From the NCBI RefSeq assembly GCF_023806125.1, contig NZ_JAMSKT010000017.1, positions 6,470 through 70,469 on the forward strand: a stretch of DNA of 64,000 nucleotides, in the 5' to 3' direction. The translations under genes and the position numbers were made by a program. Numbering within the stretch: the stretch's first letter is position 1; the number at the start of each line of letters is the position of its first letter. The notes under the pieces were generated by a model, which did no database searches, had not been told where the DNA came from, and was given only the letters and a program-made list of their open reading frames with translations. Positions 1 through 8,233 of this stretch are shown here, piece after piece. Source of the DNA: Clostridium caldaquaticum. Lineage in GTDB: Bacteria > Bacillota > Clostridia > Clostridiales > Clostridiaceae.

Positions 1-64
1 CAGCTGGGAGAGCATCTGCCTTACAAGCAGAGGGTCACAGGTTCGATCCCTGTTGTGCCCACCA
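1..64 (+). tRNA. tRNA-Val(UAC), 5' end cut by window edge
   Basis: This is the 3' part of a valine tRNA. It matches the complete copy at 337-412 from that gene's nucleotide 13 onward, so 12 nt lie outside the window. The anticodon loop CTTACAA gives anticodon UAC, and the CCA end is encoded. It is the first gene of the cluster seen here. Confidence 0.95.
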
Positions 65-81
65 TAGTGATTAAATCACTA
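65..81 (+). repeat. Small dyad in the Val-Asp spacer
   Basis: The spacer carries TAGTGAT-TAA-ATCACTA, a perfect 7-bp inverted repeat, between tRNA-Val and tRNA-Asp. The same dyad recurs after the second tRNA-Val at 413-429. It may be a processing hairpin in the polycistronic tRNA precursor (inference), or simply be carried along by the Val-Asp duplication. Confidence 0.6.
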
Positions 82-91
82 AAATTAAAAT

Positions 92-168
92 GGCCCAGTG
101 GCTCAGTTGGTTAGAGTGCCGGCCTGTCACGCCGGAGGTCGAGGGTTCGAGCCCCTTCTGGGTCGCCA
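92..168 (+). tRNA. tRNA-Asp(GUC)
   Basis: A complete 77-nt cloverleaf. The acceptor stem GGCCCAG pairs with CTGGGTC, the anticodon loop CTGTCAC gives GUC, the T-loop is GTTCGAG and CCA is encoded. It is identical to the copy at 441-517. Confidence 0.97.
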
Positions 169-173
169 TTTAA

Positions 174-248
174 GCTGGCATGGCTCAACGGTAGAGCAGC
201 TGACTTGTAATCAGCAGGTTGTAGGTTCGATTCCTATTGCCAGCTCCA
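174..248 (+). tRNA. tRNA-Thr(UGU)
   Basis: A complete 75-nt tRNA. The acceptor stem GCTGGCA pairs with TGCCAGC, and the anticodon loop CTTGTAA gives UGU, reading ACA codons. The CCA end is encoded. It lies 5 nt after tRNA-Asp, consistent with one transcript. Confidence 0.97.
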
Positions 249-257
249 ATTAAATAT

Positions 258-332
258 GGCTCATTGGTCAAGCGGTCAAGACACCACCCTTTCACGGTGG
301 TAACAGGGGTTCGATTCCCCTATGAGTCACCA
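258..332 (+). tRNA. tRNA-Glu(UUC)
   Basis: A complete 75-nt tRNA. The acceptor stem GGCTCAT pairs with ATGAGTC, and the anticodon loop CTTTCAC gives UUC. The CCA end is encoded. It lies 9 nt after tRNA-Thr. Confidence 0.97.
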
Positions 333-336
333 CTAT

Positions 337-412
337 GGGCGCATAGCTCAGCTGGGAGAGCATCTGCCTTACAAGCAGAGGGTCACAGGTTCGATCCCTG
401 TTGTGCCCACCA
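337..412 (+). tRNA. tRNA-Val(UAC)
   Basis: A complete 76-nt tRNA. The acceptor stem GGGCGCA pairs with TGTGCCC, the anticodon is UAC and CCA is encoded. It is identical over the shared length to the partial copy at 1-64. Confidence 0.97.
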
Positions 413-440
413 TAGTGATTAAATCACTAAAATTAAATAT

Positions 441-517
441 GGCCCAGTGGCTCAGTTGGTTAGAGTGCCGGCCTGTCACGCCGGAGGTCGAGGGTTCGAG
501 CCCCTTCTGGGTCGCCA
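441..517 (+). tRNA. tRNA-Asp(GUC), second copy
   Basis: A complete 77-nt tRNA identical to 92-168. The Val-Asp pair together with its spacer is duplicated. This is the last tRNA before the terminator. Confidence 0.97.
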
Positions 518-518
518 A

Positions 519-557
519 TAAAAATCCTAAACATTTGTTTAGGATTTTTATTTTTTT
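519..557 (+). terminator. Intrinsic terminator of the tRNA operon
   Basis: A 14-bp stem (519-532 with 537-550) around a 4-nt loop is followed by a run of T to 557. It closes the tRNA transcript. Confidence 0.9.
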
Positions 558-574
558 AAGAATGTTGTATTATA

Positions 575-606
575 AAAATAAGGCAGGTTCTTTCCTGCCT
601 TATTTT
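575..606. terminator. Terminator of the dnaC-like operon, usable in both directions
   Basis: A 13-bp stem with GGCAGG/CCTGCC core and flanking A and T runs on both sides. It overlaps the stop codon of the minus-strand gene ending at 600 and probably ends that transcript. Confidence 0.85.
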
Positions 607-1580
607 GCTTTGCTTAAATTTTTCTTTATTCTTATATCATCGCCAAAGAATTTGTAAAGTGAAAAATTGCCTAAAAGTCTTGAACTAATTCTTTCAGAAT
701 AAATTTGCAGTATTTCTTCAAGCTTGCAGTTAGTTGAAACAATCATCTTTTTATTTTTTAAAATCTTTTTATTTAAAAGATTAAAAAGCTCCGTTTTTGA
801 AAAATCACTGATTTGTTCTGTTCCTAAGTCATCTATAATGAGCAGGTCGCAGTTTATAAGTAGCTCTTCTAAAAGTTCATCTCCATCAAAGCGTACGCGT
901 TTTAAATTTTGTATAAGGCTTTCAGCAGTTCTGTAAACAACAAGATAGCCTTTATCAAGCAGTTCCTTTGCAATACAGTTTGATAAAAAGGTTTTGCCTG
1001 TGCCGGAATTTCCATAGAATAATAAATTTTCATTAGTAGAATCAAAATTTCTTATAAAATTCATGCATCTTGTAAAAATTTTTTCTATGTTTTTTTTAGG
1101 GCTTTCAGGTTCGCTGCCAGATTTTCTTGGAGAGTAGTACTCAATATTAAAGTTGTCAAAATTATTTTCTTTAATTAACTCGTTTAAGTCTGAGTTTTTA
1201 TAGTATACCTTAACAAGATGCTGTTTATAGCAGGAACATTTTTGATTTCCTATAAAGCCAGTATCCTGGCATTTTTCACATTTAAAATTATGTTCAAGAT
1301 AATTTATAGGATAGCCGTTTTTAAATAAAAGCTCAGATTTTTGAACTCTTAAGTCTGTTATTCTTTCTCTCAGGTTTTTTAAGTACTCATCTCTGTTTTG
1401 AATATCTTTAAAAGCACTTATGGAAAGCTCTACGCAAAGCTTTCCTATTTTTCGTTCAAGTTCTAAAACTTCAGGCAGCTTTTCTTCAATTTCTTTTCTT
1501 CGTTTTGAAAGTGCTTTGGCTTCATTTTCTCTTATATTTTCGTAGATTTTTGCTATTTCAGCTTGATAACCATTAATCAT
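600..1580 (-). CDS. DnaC-like helicase-loader ATPase
   Basis: A 326-aa AAA+ ATPase of the DnaC/DnaI-related group expected to help load the replicative helicase in the cytoplasm. The Walker A motif GNSGTGKT is near residues 190-197 and Walker B is LLIIDDLGTE. Upstream lies a Cys-rich Zn-binding segment (C101, C104, C115, C117), typical of the clostridial and phage-like members. The first 90 residues are charged and helical. The start overlaps the end of the DnaD-like gene by 8 bp, so the two are translationally coupled. Clostridia commonly pair a DnaD-domain protein with such an ATPase, which supports a shared replication-restart role. The exact biological partner is inferred. Confidence 0.9.
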   Translation of the reverse strand: MINGYQAEIAKIYENIRENEAKALSKRRKEIEEKLPEVLELERKIGKLCVELSISAFKDIQNRDEYLKNLRERITDLRVQKSELLFKNGYPINYLEHNFKCEKCQDTGFIGNQKCSCYKQHLVKVYYKNSDLNELIKENNFDNFNIEYYSPRKSGSEPESPKKNIEKIFTRCMNFIRNFDSTNENLLFYGNSGTGKTFLSNCIAKELLDKGYLVVYRTAESLIQNLKRVRFDGDELLEELLINCDLLIIDDLGTEQISDFSKTELFNLLNKKILKNKKMIVSTNCKLEEILQIYSERISSRLLGNFSLYKFFGDDIRIKKNLSKAK

Positions 1581-2559
1581 CGGTAGTCTCCCATCCTAAT
1601 AACTTTTTCTCAAGTTCGTCAAAATTATAAGTTCTCTGCTCAAAGTTGTTAAAGGTGCTGTTTGGGTTAGGTCTAAAATTATTATTTTTCTTTGTGTTTG
1701 CTTTTTTAACATCTTTTTTAGCTATATCTTCAAGTGTAAAAAGACCTTCCTTAAACCAGCTGCTCAAAATTCCATCAATATATTTAAATTCAGCTTTATT
1801 TATTCTTTCAAAGCATATATCTATAGCTTTATATATTACTTCAAGAGGAAACTTATATACATTAACCCATTTATCCAGCATATCTTCCTGTGGTTTCATT
1901 ACTTCTCCGTCTTTTATTCCTAAATATGTGAGTATTCGTCTGATTTTAATCCATTTGTCTTCATGTCTTTTTATATAAGACTGAGCTTCATCAACGGTTT
2001 TAATCTTGGAATCATACCAAGCCATTGCTATCTTTTCTATATATCTATAGTCAGTCTTTCCTTTAGAAACACAATATTGGATTAAAAGCAATATAAGTTC
2101 AGGAGGGAAGCCGTATTCCTTCTGCCATCCTATATAAAGACTCATTTCCTTTGGCGAAAGTGTTCTTGCAAGTAATTTTTCTATTTCTTGAAGCATGCCT
2201 TTTGTAGTATCTTTATTTAATTCCTGCAGAAGATTTACACTATCAATATTTTCTTCTATAGACTCGTTTAAATCTAAAAATTGTATATTAAAGTTTCCCA
2301 TATTATCTATAGGTACCATTTTAATAACACCTTCATCATTCCAATAATTCCAGGCATTTAATACATCTGTTTCAAGAAGATGAAGTGTGCTTGCAAGTAT
2401 TGATGAACTTACGCCAAGTTCCCCAGACATACAGTATTTTAGTCCTAAAAGATAAACTTTAACAAAATCTCCTCGAGCTTTTGTCATGTAATTGTCTATG
2501 AAAATATTGCTTACTGGTGTATAGGCCTGAGCCTTGCTTTTAAATATAAAAGTGCTCAC
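1573..2559 (-). CDS. DnaD-domain replication protein
   Basis: A 328-aa protein with an N-terminal winged-helix-like region (about 1-100) and two DnaD-type C-terminal modules with the YIxxW-like pattern typical of DnaD/DnaB2 domains. It is expected to bind DNA and recruit the loader encoded directly downstream. The frame is open up to 2646, but I place the start at GTG 2557-2559. It has an AAAGG site 9 nt upstream, and the predicted promoter at 2615-2643 lies inside the longer frame. First gene of a two-gene operon with the DnaC-like ATPase. Confidence 0.88.
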   Translation of the reverse strand: MSTFIFKSKAQAYTPVSNIFIDNYMTKARGDFVKVYLLGLKYCMSGELGVSSSILASTLHLLETDVLNAWNYWNDEGVIKMVPIDNMGNFNIQFLDLNESIEENIDSVNLLQELNKDTTKGMLQEIEKLLARTLSPKEMSLYIGWQKEYGFPPELILLLIQYCVSKGKTDYRYIEKIAMAWYDSKIKTVDEAQSYIKRHEDKWIKIRRILTYLGIKDGEVMKPQEDMLDKWVNVYKFPLEVIYKAIDICFERINKAEFKYIDGILSSWFKEGLFTLEDIAKKDVKKANTKKNNNFRPNPNSTFNNFEQRTYNFDELEKKLLGWETTDD

Positions 2560-2614
2560 AGCACCACAACCTTTCTTTGCTAATTTTATACAATATGTAG
2601 TATTGCATAAATTT

Positions 2615-2643
2615 ATTATAACAAAATATAGTTCTGCACTCAA
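2615..2643 (-). promoter_or_regulatory. Sigma-A promoter for dnaD-like/dnaC-like operon
   Basis: On the minus strand TTGAGT (2638-2643) is followed by a 17-nt spacer and TATAAT (2615-2620), with an extended TGT before the -10. Transcription would start near 2608, about 50 nt before the GTG start. Confidence 0.75.
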
Positions 2644-2815
2644 CAAAGTTCAAAATCAATATTTATTTCTTAAGTGATTAATTTAATAATTGGATATCTA
2701 TAGAATATGAACACTTAATTAATTTTTATTCATAAACATGGATATATTACAAAAATAATTATATTTTGTGAAAATATTGGGTATATTACATAAGGTGAGA
2801 GGAGAGGATGTATTT

Positions 2816-4024
2816 TTGAATTCTAACAGTAAGCAATGTAAGTTTTTAAGTTTCATAGTTATAGTTATAACCCTGGCAGTATCCTCTGTTTACTATAAGA
2901 TAAATAAGCCTAATGCTTATGAGATTAGAGTAGAAGATAAAGTTGTAGCATATGTAAAAGTTGATAACAGTATTTTCAGCAAAATTAAAGCTTTAGGCGA
3001 TGAAGTGGAAAAAAGATTTAAGACTTCAAAATTAAAAGATAGTATAGCTGTATATAAGTCAACGGTTACTGAAGATTATTTTATTGATGAAAAGCTTTTA
3101 GATAAAGCCATAATACAAAACAGCGGTATACAAATAGATGCTCTGTCAATGCTTTGCGATGGAAAAGAAATTGCTATAGTAGCTAATGAATCAGAAGGAA
3201 AACAGGCACTTAATAAAGTAGCAAATTATTATGCAGATAAAAGTGGTCTTAAAGTTAAAGAAAGCAGGGTAAAAAATAAGATTACATATTCTAAGAAAAA
3301 AGTGATGCTTTCAGAGGTAGATACTGTAGATAGGGTTAGTGAAAGAATTAAAGATGTAAACTTAAAGTCAAATAAGCCTGTTGTAACTATAGAAATTACA
3401 GGAACTGTTGAGAGTAAAGTAACAGCATTACCTAGAACTATTGTACAGCCTACAAATGATTTGCCTTTGGGGCAGACTAAGGTGCAGAGTGAAGGTAAGA
3501 ATGGACAAAAAACAGTAGTAAAACAGATAACAATGGAAAATAGTAAAATTATCTCGTCTAAAATTATAAGTGAAAAAATAACTGTAGCACCAAAGGATAA
3601 AATTGTGTTAAAAGGTACAAAAAGTGCTGCGGCTGTTAACAGTACTCTTTTAGCTTCACCATCCCGTGGAACTATATCTTCAGGTTTTGGAATGAGGTGG
3701 GGCAGAATGCACGAAGGCCTGGATATAGCGGCGGACTTGGGAACTCCTATATACGCAGCCCTTGATGGAACTGTAACCTATTCAGGCTGGGCAACTGGCT
3801 ATGGTATGCTTATAAAGCTTAAGCATAAGGATGGCCTTGAAACTTACTATGGACATTGCAGCAAGCTATTGGTATCAGAGGGGCAAACTGTTAAGAAAGG
3901 TGATAAGATAGGGGAAGTTGGAAGCACAGGAAACAGTACAGGGCCTCATCTTCACTTTGAGGTAAGAGTAAATGGTATACCTAAGGATCCGGCTCCTTAT
4001 TTAAAGAGTATAAAAGGCAGTTAA
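2816..4024 (+). CDS. M23 metallopeptidase with G5 domain
   Basis: A 402-aa exported, membrane-anchored cell-wall hydrolase or scaffold. A single N-terminal hydrophobic segment (about residues 9-27) precedes a long extracellular region, a G5-type domain, and a C-terminal LytM/M23 domain. The Zn ligands HxxxD (MHEGLDIA, about 299) and HLH (about 379) and the GYGM and YYGHC strands are all present, so it should be an active Zn endopeptidase on peptidoglycan crosslinks. The frame opens at GTG 2768, but TTG 2816 has GGAGAGG 8 nt upstream and gives a normal N-terminus, so I prefer it. Single gene, closed by a strong terminator. Confidence 0.88.
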   Translation: MNSNSKQCKFLSFIVIVITLAVSSVYYKINKPNAYEIRVEDKVVAYVKVDNSIFSKIKALGDEVEKRFKTSKLKDSIAVYKSTVTEDYFIDEKLLDKAIIQNSGIQIDALSMLCDGKEIAIVANESEGKQALNKVANYYADKSGLKVKESRVKNKITYSKKKVMLSEVDTVDRVSERIKDVNLKSNKPVVTIEITGTVESKVTALPRTIVQPTNDLPLGQTKVQSEGKNGQKTVVKQITMENSKIISSKIISEKITVAPKDKIVLKGTKSAAAVNSTLLASPSRGTISSGFGMRWGRMHEGLDIAADLGTPIYAALDGTVTYSGWATGYGMLIKLKHKDGLETYYGHCSKLLVSEGQTVKKGDKIGEVGSTGNSTGPHLHFEVRVNGIPKDPAPYLKSIKGS

Positions 4025-4058
4025 AATAAAAAGACCTCAAAACGAGGTCTTTTTATTT
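4024..4058. terminator. Bidirectional terminator
   Basis: A 15-bp perfect stem (4024-4038 with 4044-4058) with loop AAAAC and A/T flanks. It separates the convergent peptidase genes and overlaps both stop regions. Confidence 0.9.
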
Positions 4059-5250
4059 AAGGTAAAAGCTTGTTTATTTCTAGCATTCCTGCACCTTGAG
4101 ACCATTTGAACATATCTAAAAGTTTGCAGGAAACTTTTAAAAGAGCAATAATATCTTTAAAAGGCAAGTCGGGTTTATTTTCAAAAAGTAGTGCACAAAC
4201 ACCGCTTATAAAAGCAGCGGCGCAGGAGGTGCCTGTATAAGTAGTATAAGGATTATCCAATGGATAAGCATACACTCTTGAGCCGTTTCTTTCTGAAACA
4301 TAGTCTTTATTGGTATTTAAAGAGCATATATCCACACATGCTGCAGCTATATCTGGTTTTTCAAGTTTTCCATAAGGACCGCAGGAGGAATATATATAAG
4401 GTTTTATGCCTTTTCTAGTGTCTAATCCAGCTACGGTAATGCAATTACTTAAAGTAGCAATGCCTTTTATAGAGCTTTCTTTATTTCCGCTATTTCCGCT
4501 TGGAACAACAACTACAATACCCTTTTGTACTGCTATATCAAACAGTTTTGAAAAAAGTGAAAGTATGAATGGATTATAGTCCACAACTTCAAAGGGTAGA
4601 CATATTACTTTTATGTTATATTCTTTGCTTTCATTAAGTATAAGCTCTATGGCATAGAGAATATCTGATATAAATCCTCTGCCTATGCTGTTGAAGGCTT
4701 TTACAGAGAATAGATGGCTGTTTTCAGCAATTCCTCTGTACATTCCTTTTGAGGCGGAACCGTTGCTGCAAATTATACCGCTCATAAAGGTTCCATGTCC
4801 ATTATCATCATAGGGATATTTTATGCCATTTAATATGTCAATAAATTTTTTTATTTTATTATTTGGAGCAGAAAGGTCTACATGAGGATAAGTACCGCTG
4901 TCAATCAAGCCTATTCCAATTCCTTTTCCGGTCAGTTTGTATCTTTCCTGAAATGCTATACCATTAGCACTTAATACACTGCTTCCGCATAAAAAAGCAT
5001 TTGTATCAAAAGTTATATAAGATACTTCTGGAAGTTCTAAAAGTCTTTCTAAAGCACTTGCTGATAAGCTGGCACTTATACAATTTAATGAAGGTATGGA
5101 TCTAATGAGCTCTGCTTTAAAGGAGTTTATTTTTTTCTCTATATTTTCTCTTAAATTTTTGCAATGGATTATTACTCTGTAATGTTTATAGTTATTAGAA
5201 GCTAAAGCTGATTTAAGATTATAGTCCAGTTTGCTTTTTAGAGAGAACAT
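4057..5250 (-). CDS. S8 family (subtilisin-like) serine protease
   Basis: A 397-aa protease with a complete catalytic triad: Asp117 in GLIDSG, His152 in DNGHGT and Ser342 in GTSCAA, plus the oxyanion Asn motif PSGNSGN. There is no signal peptide or membrane segment, so it probably acts in the cytoplasm or leaves by another route. The first 105 residues resemble an inhibitor_I9-like prodomain. The ATG has AGGAGG 7 nt upstream. Single gene, no cotranscribed neighbour. The substrate is unknown; regulated protein turnover or a sporulation role is possible. Confidence 0.9.
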   Translation of the reverse strand: MFSLKSKLDYNLKSALASNNYKHYRVIIHCKNLRENIEKKINSFKAELIRSIPSLNCISASLSASALERLLELPEVSYITFDTNAFLCGSSVLSANGIAFQERYKLTGKGIGIGLIDSGTYPHVDLSAPNNKIKKFIDILNGIKYPYDDNGHGTFMSGIICSNGSASKGMYRGIAENSHLFSVKAFNSIGRGFISDILYAIELILNESKEYNIKVICLPFEVVDYNPFILSLFSKLFDIAVQKGIVVVVPSGNSGNKESSIKGIATLSNCITVAGLDTRKGIKPYIYSSCGPYGKLEKPDIAAACVDICSLNTNKDYVSERNGSRVYAYPLDNPYTTYTGTSCAAAFISGVCALLFENKPDLPFKDIIALLKVSCKLLDMFKWSQGAGMLEINKLLP

Positions 5251-5383
5251 TCAATCCTCCTGAAAAATTGATACCATTATATATTATGAATACTTTGTTG
5301 TATTGATACGGTTTAATAAGAATTTTATTATTTTTTAAGAATTTATTTTTCAGCAAAATACATATAGTTAAATACAAAATAAA

Positions 5384-5644
5384 TTAAACATAATAATACA
5401 GAAGAAAAATGCTAAATTGAAGCAATATACTAATCTTAACTTTAATTGTAGATAGTTTATAGTGCTTGTTATGCTCTAAATATTTTTCAAATTCTATTAA
5501 ATCACTCTTTTTTAAACGACGTAATTCACAGTTATGGTTTTCGTTATACCACTTTTCGAATTCTTCAACTACATTTGTATATAATGATATTGTTTTTTGG
5601 CTTTTTTTATATTTCTTTAGATACTTTATGAACTCCTCTATCAT
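5384..5644 (-). pseudogene. Truncated tyrosine-recombinase (integrase) N-terminal domain
   Basis: An 86-aa frame whose sequence resembles only the SAM-like core-binding domain of XerC/phage integrases (helical, ending in KLSTIKVKI...). The usual catalytic domain with the RKHRY residues is absent, and nothing in the AT-rich sequence below 5384 continues it. It keeps an AAAGGTG ribosome binding site before the ATG. This is best read as a decayed remnant of a mobile element. A functional orphan core-binding protein is less likely. Confidence 0.6.
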
Positions 5645-5820
5645 TAATGTTCACCTTTTCTAATAAGATAGCTTGATATTTTTCAAATACTTTAGTATTT
5701 TAACTATAATGTTTATATCTTTTAATCTTATCATATTATACACTTTACAGTAAAGTTAAATTTATTTGTATTAAATGCAGCTATTATTTTATTTATATAT
5801 AAAATTTTCTGAAAGATATG

Positions 5821-5859
5821 TGTTAAACGGTTGACATATATTAATAATAGTCATATAAT
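5821..5859 (+). promoter_or_regulatory. Promoter of the sucrose operon with LacI-type operator
   Basis: TTGACA (5831-5836), a 17-nt spacer and TATAAT (5854-5859) form a consensus sigma-A promoter. The palindrome TGTTAAACGGTTGACA (5821-5836) covers the -35 and fits TGTNAANCGNTTNACA with a central CG, as LacI-family operators do. Binding there would block RNA polymerase. The likely repressor is the LacI protein at 14889. Confidence 0.85.
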
Positions 5860-5942
5860 TAAATTGTACATTAAAGGTTTTCAAAAGATAAATGGTGGCC
5901 GCCAAGATAAAGTATAATTTAATAATTATGAGGAGGAAAAAC

Positions 5943-7259
5943 ATGAAAAGAACAAAGATATTATCTTTAGTATTATCAGTAAGCTTAGCAGCTTCAGTAT
6001 TGGCTGGATGCGGTAAGAAAGCAGCTCAAGATAATACAAGTAATAATCAAGCAGCTCCTGGTAAAAAAGTTGAGATAAGTATTCTTATGGGTAAGCCTGA
6101 AGTGGCAAAACAGTTTGAAGAAATGCTTGCTGAGTATAACAAGGAAAGCAATAATGCTAAGATAACTATGATACCTTTAGCAGGTCAAAATGCTTACGAA
6201 AAGATGACATCTTTATATGCTTCAGGTAATGCTCCTACTATAATGATGGTTGGACAAGAATTTGGAAGCTTTAAAGATAAGTATTTGGACTTATCAAATG
6301 AATCTTGGGTAAAAAATGCTATGGAAGGAACGCTTGACTACGTAAAAGTGGATAACAAGGTTCTTGGTATGCCTGTAACTGTAGAAGCTTTCGGTTTTAT
6401 ATATAATAAAAAAGTATTAGATGAAGCAGTTGGAGGAAACTTTGATCCAGCTTCAATAAAAACAACAAAAGACTTGGAAGATTTATTTAAAAAAATAGAA
6501 GCTAAAGGAAAGAAAGCTATTCACATATCACCAATGGATTGGTCTTTAGGGGCTCACTTTACTAACGTGTTTTTCACAACACAATCTCAAAACAGAGATG
6601 AAAGACATAAATTCATGGCTGATTTAAAGGCTGGAAAAGTTAGTTTAAAAGATAATAAGCAATTTAATGGCTGGTTAGATACTTTTGATGTTATGAAGAA
6701 GTATAATTCAGCAAAAGCATCACCATTAGCTCCTCAATATGAAGAAGGACCAGAAAAGCTTGGTACAGGTGAAGTTGGATTATGGTTTATGGGAAATTGG
6801 GCTTATCCACAAATTAAGGAGCTTGATGCTTCAGGTGAATATGGATTCTTACCAGTACCAATTAGTAATAATGCAGCTGACTATGGAAACAGTCAAATAT
6901 CTGTAGGAGTTCCTTCTTATTGGTGTGTGGATGCTTCACAATCAAGCAAAGAGCAACAGGAAGAAGCTAAGAAATTCTTAAATTGGTTAGTTAATGATAA
7001 AAAGGGTCAAGAAATTTATGTTAACAGCTTAAATTTCATACCTGTATATACTAATTTTAATGCAAAACCAACTGATCCGCTTTCAAACAATATTCTACAG
7101 TATATGTCCAGCAAGCAGACTTTAGAGTGGATGAACACTTATTATCCAGCAGATGGATGGCCAAAGATGGGTGCTTCAATGCAGAAATATTTAGTTGATA
7201 AGATTGACAGAGCTGGACTTATATCAGAGTTTGAGACATATTGGAAGACTGCAAAATAG
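5943..7259 (+). CDS. Sugar ABC transporter substrate-binding lipoprotein
   Basis: A 438-aa family 1 extracellular solute-binding protein. The signal peptide ends in the lipobox LAGC (Cys23), so it is lipid-anchored outside the membrane and delivers sugar to the two permeases downstream. The mature part has the MalE-like two-lobe pattern (FGFIYNKKVLDE, VGLWFMGNWA, WLVNDKKGQE). The frame is open from 5892, but ATG 5943 has GAGGAGG and yields the lipoprotein signal, so it is the start. First gene of the sucrose operon. Sucrose or a related alpha-glucoside is the inferred ligand, from GH32, GH13 and sucrose phosphorylase downstream. Confidence 0.9.
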   Translation: MKRTKILSLVLSVSLAASVLAGCGKKAAQDNTSNNQAAPGKKVEISILMGKPEVAKQFEEMLAEYNKESNNAKITMIPLAGQNAYEKMTSLYASGNAPTIMMVGQEFGSFKDKYLDLSNESWVKNAMEGTLDYVKVDNKVLGMPVTVEAFGFIYNKKVLDEAVGGNFDPASIKTTKDLEDLFKKIEAKGKKAIHISPMDWSLGAHFTNVFFTTQSQNRDERHKFMADLKAGKVSLKDNKQFNGWLDTFDVMKKYNSAKASPLAPQYEEGPEKLGTGEVGLWFMGNWAYPQIKELDASGEYGFLPVPISNNAADYGNSQISVGVPSYWCVDASQSSKEQQEEAKKFLNWLVNDKKGQEIYVNSLNFIPVYTNFNAKPTDPLSNNILQYMSSKQTLEWMNTYYPADGWPKMGASMQKYLVDKIDRAGLISEFETYWKTAK

Positions 7260-7348
7260 AAATTTAAATAATAAGTAATAATGGAATAGGAATTAATTCT
7301 TATTCCATTATTAATAATATTAATTATTATTTATGAAGGAGAGAAAGA

Positions 7349-8233
7349 ATGTATAACGAAAAGAGCTTCAGTTCAAAGCTGAAAATATTTATGTTATTTG
7401 CTTTTGTGCCGTTATCAGCTTTTTTAGTTGTAATAGTAATACCATTTTTATTAGGTTTATATATGACTTTTACTAGTTCTACGGGTGCGTCTAAAACAGC
7501 AGATTTTGTTGGAATTAGTAATTATATAGTTGCTTTTAAAGATGCAGATTTTTGGGGTTCTTTAGGATTTACTTTTAAATATGTAATTATAACAGTGGTA
7601 CTAACTAATGTTATAGCCTTTGCTTTAGCACTGCTTGTTACAAGCGGGTTTAAAGGACAAAATTTCTTTAGAACCGGATTTTTTACTCCAAACTTAATAG
7701 GTGGAGTAATACTAGGATTTATATGGCAGTTCATATTTTCAAGAGTATTTGTATCAGTAGGACAAACACTGGATATTAAGATATTGTCTACTTCCTGGTT
7801 GGCTGAGCCGCAAAAGGCTTTTTGGACTTTAGTTATAGTTGGAGTATGGCAAAGCTCAGGCTATATGATGCTTATATATATTGCTGGAATTATGGGTATA
7901 TCAAAAAGTGTTATGGAGGCTTCATATATAGATGGAGCATCATCTTTAAGACAGCTTATCAGCATAAAAATGCCTCTAATGGTGCCAGCCTTTACTATAA
8001 GTTTATTTTTAACTTTGCAAAGAAGCTTTATGGTTTACGATACAAACCTTTCTCTTACAAGAGGAGGTCCTTACAGATCAACTGAGCTTATAGCAATGCA
8101 CGTTTATAATGATGCGTTCTTATCACAAAATTATTCTTCAGGTCAAGCTAAAGCGTTAATTCTGTTTGTAATAGTTGCAATAATTGCAGTAACTCAAGTA
8201 GTTATAATGAAGAGAATGGAGGTTTCAGAATAA
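7349..8233 (+). CDS. Sugar ABC transporter permease (MalF-like)
   Basis: A 294-aa inner-membrane protein with six predicted transmembrane segments. It carries the EAA-type loop (MEASYIDGASSLRQLISIKMPLM) that contacts the ATPase, as in binding-protein-dependent sugar permeases of the MalF/UgpA group. GGAGAG lies just before the ATG. Its stop overlaps the ATG of the second permease by 1 bp, indicating coupling. No ATP-binding subunit is encoded in this operon; an MsmX-like shared ATPase elsewhere is the likely partner. Confidence 0.93.
   Translation: MYNEKSFSSKLKIFMLFAFVPLSAFLVVIVIPFLLGLYMTFTSSTGASKTADFVGISNYIVAFKDADFWGSLGFTFKYVIITVVLTNVIAFALALLVTSGFKGQNFFRTGFFTPNLIGGVILGFIWQFIFSRVFVSVGQTLDIKILSTSWLAEPQKAFWTLVIVGVWQSSGYMMLIYIAGIMGISKSVMEASYIDGASSLRQLISIKMPLMVPAFTISLFLTLQRSFMVYDTNLSLTRGGPYRSTELIAMHVYNDAFLSQNYSSGQAKALILFVIVAIIAVTQVVIMKRMEVSE

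Noticed and set aside
237-657. Frames running through the tRNA genes
   Set aside because: They overlap well-folded tRNAs and have no coding signature.
5821-5836. Standard CcpA cre at the sucrose promoter
   Set aside because: The left half-site is one base farther from the central CG than in the usual cre, and the same spacing recurs at 12304. A local LacI protein fits better, though cross-binding by CcpA is possible.
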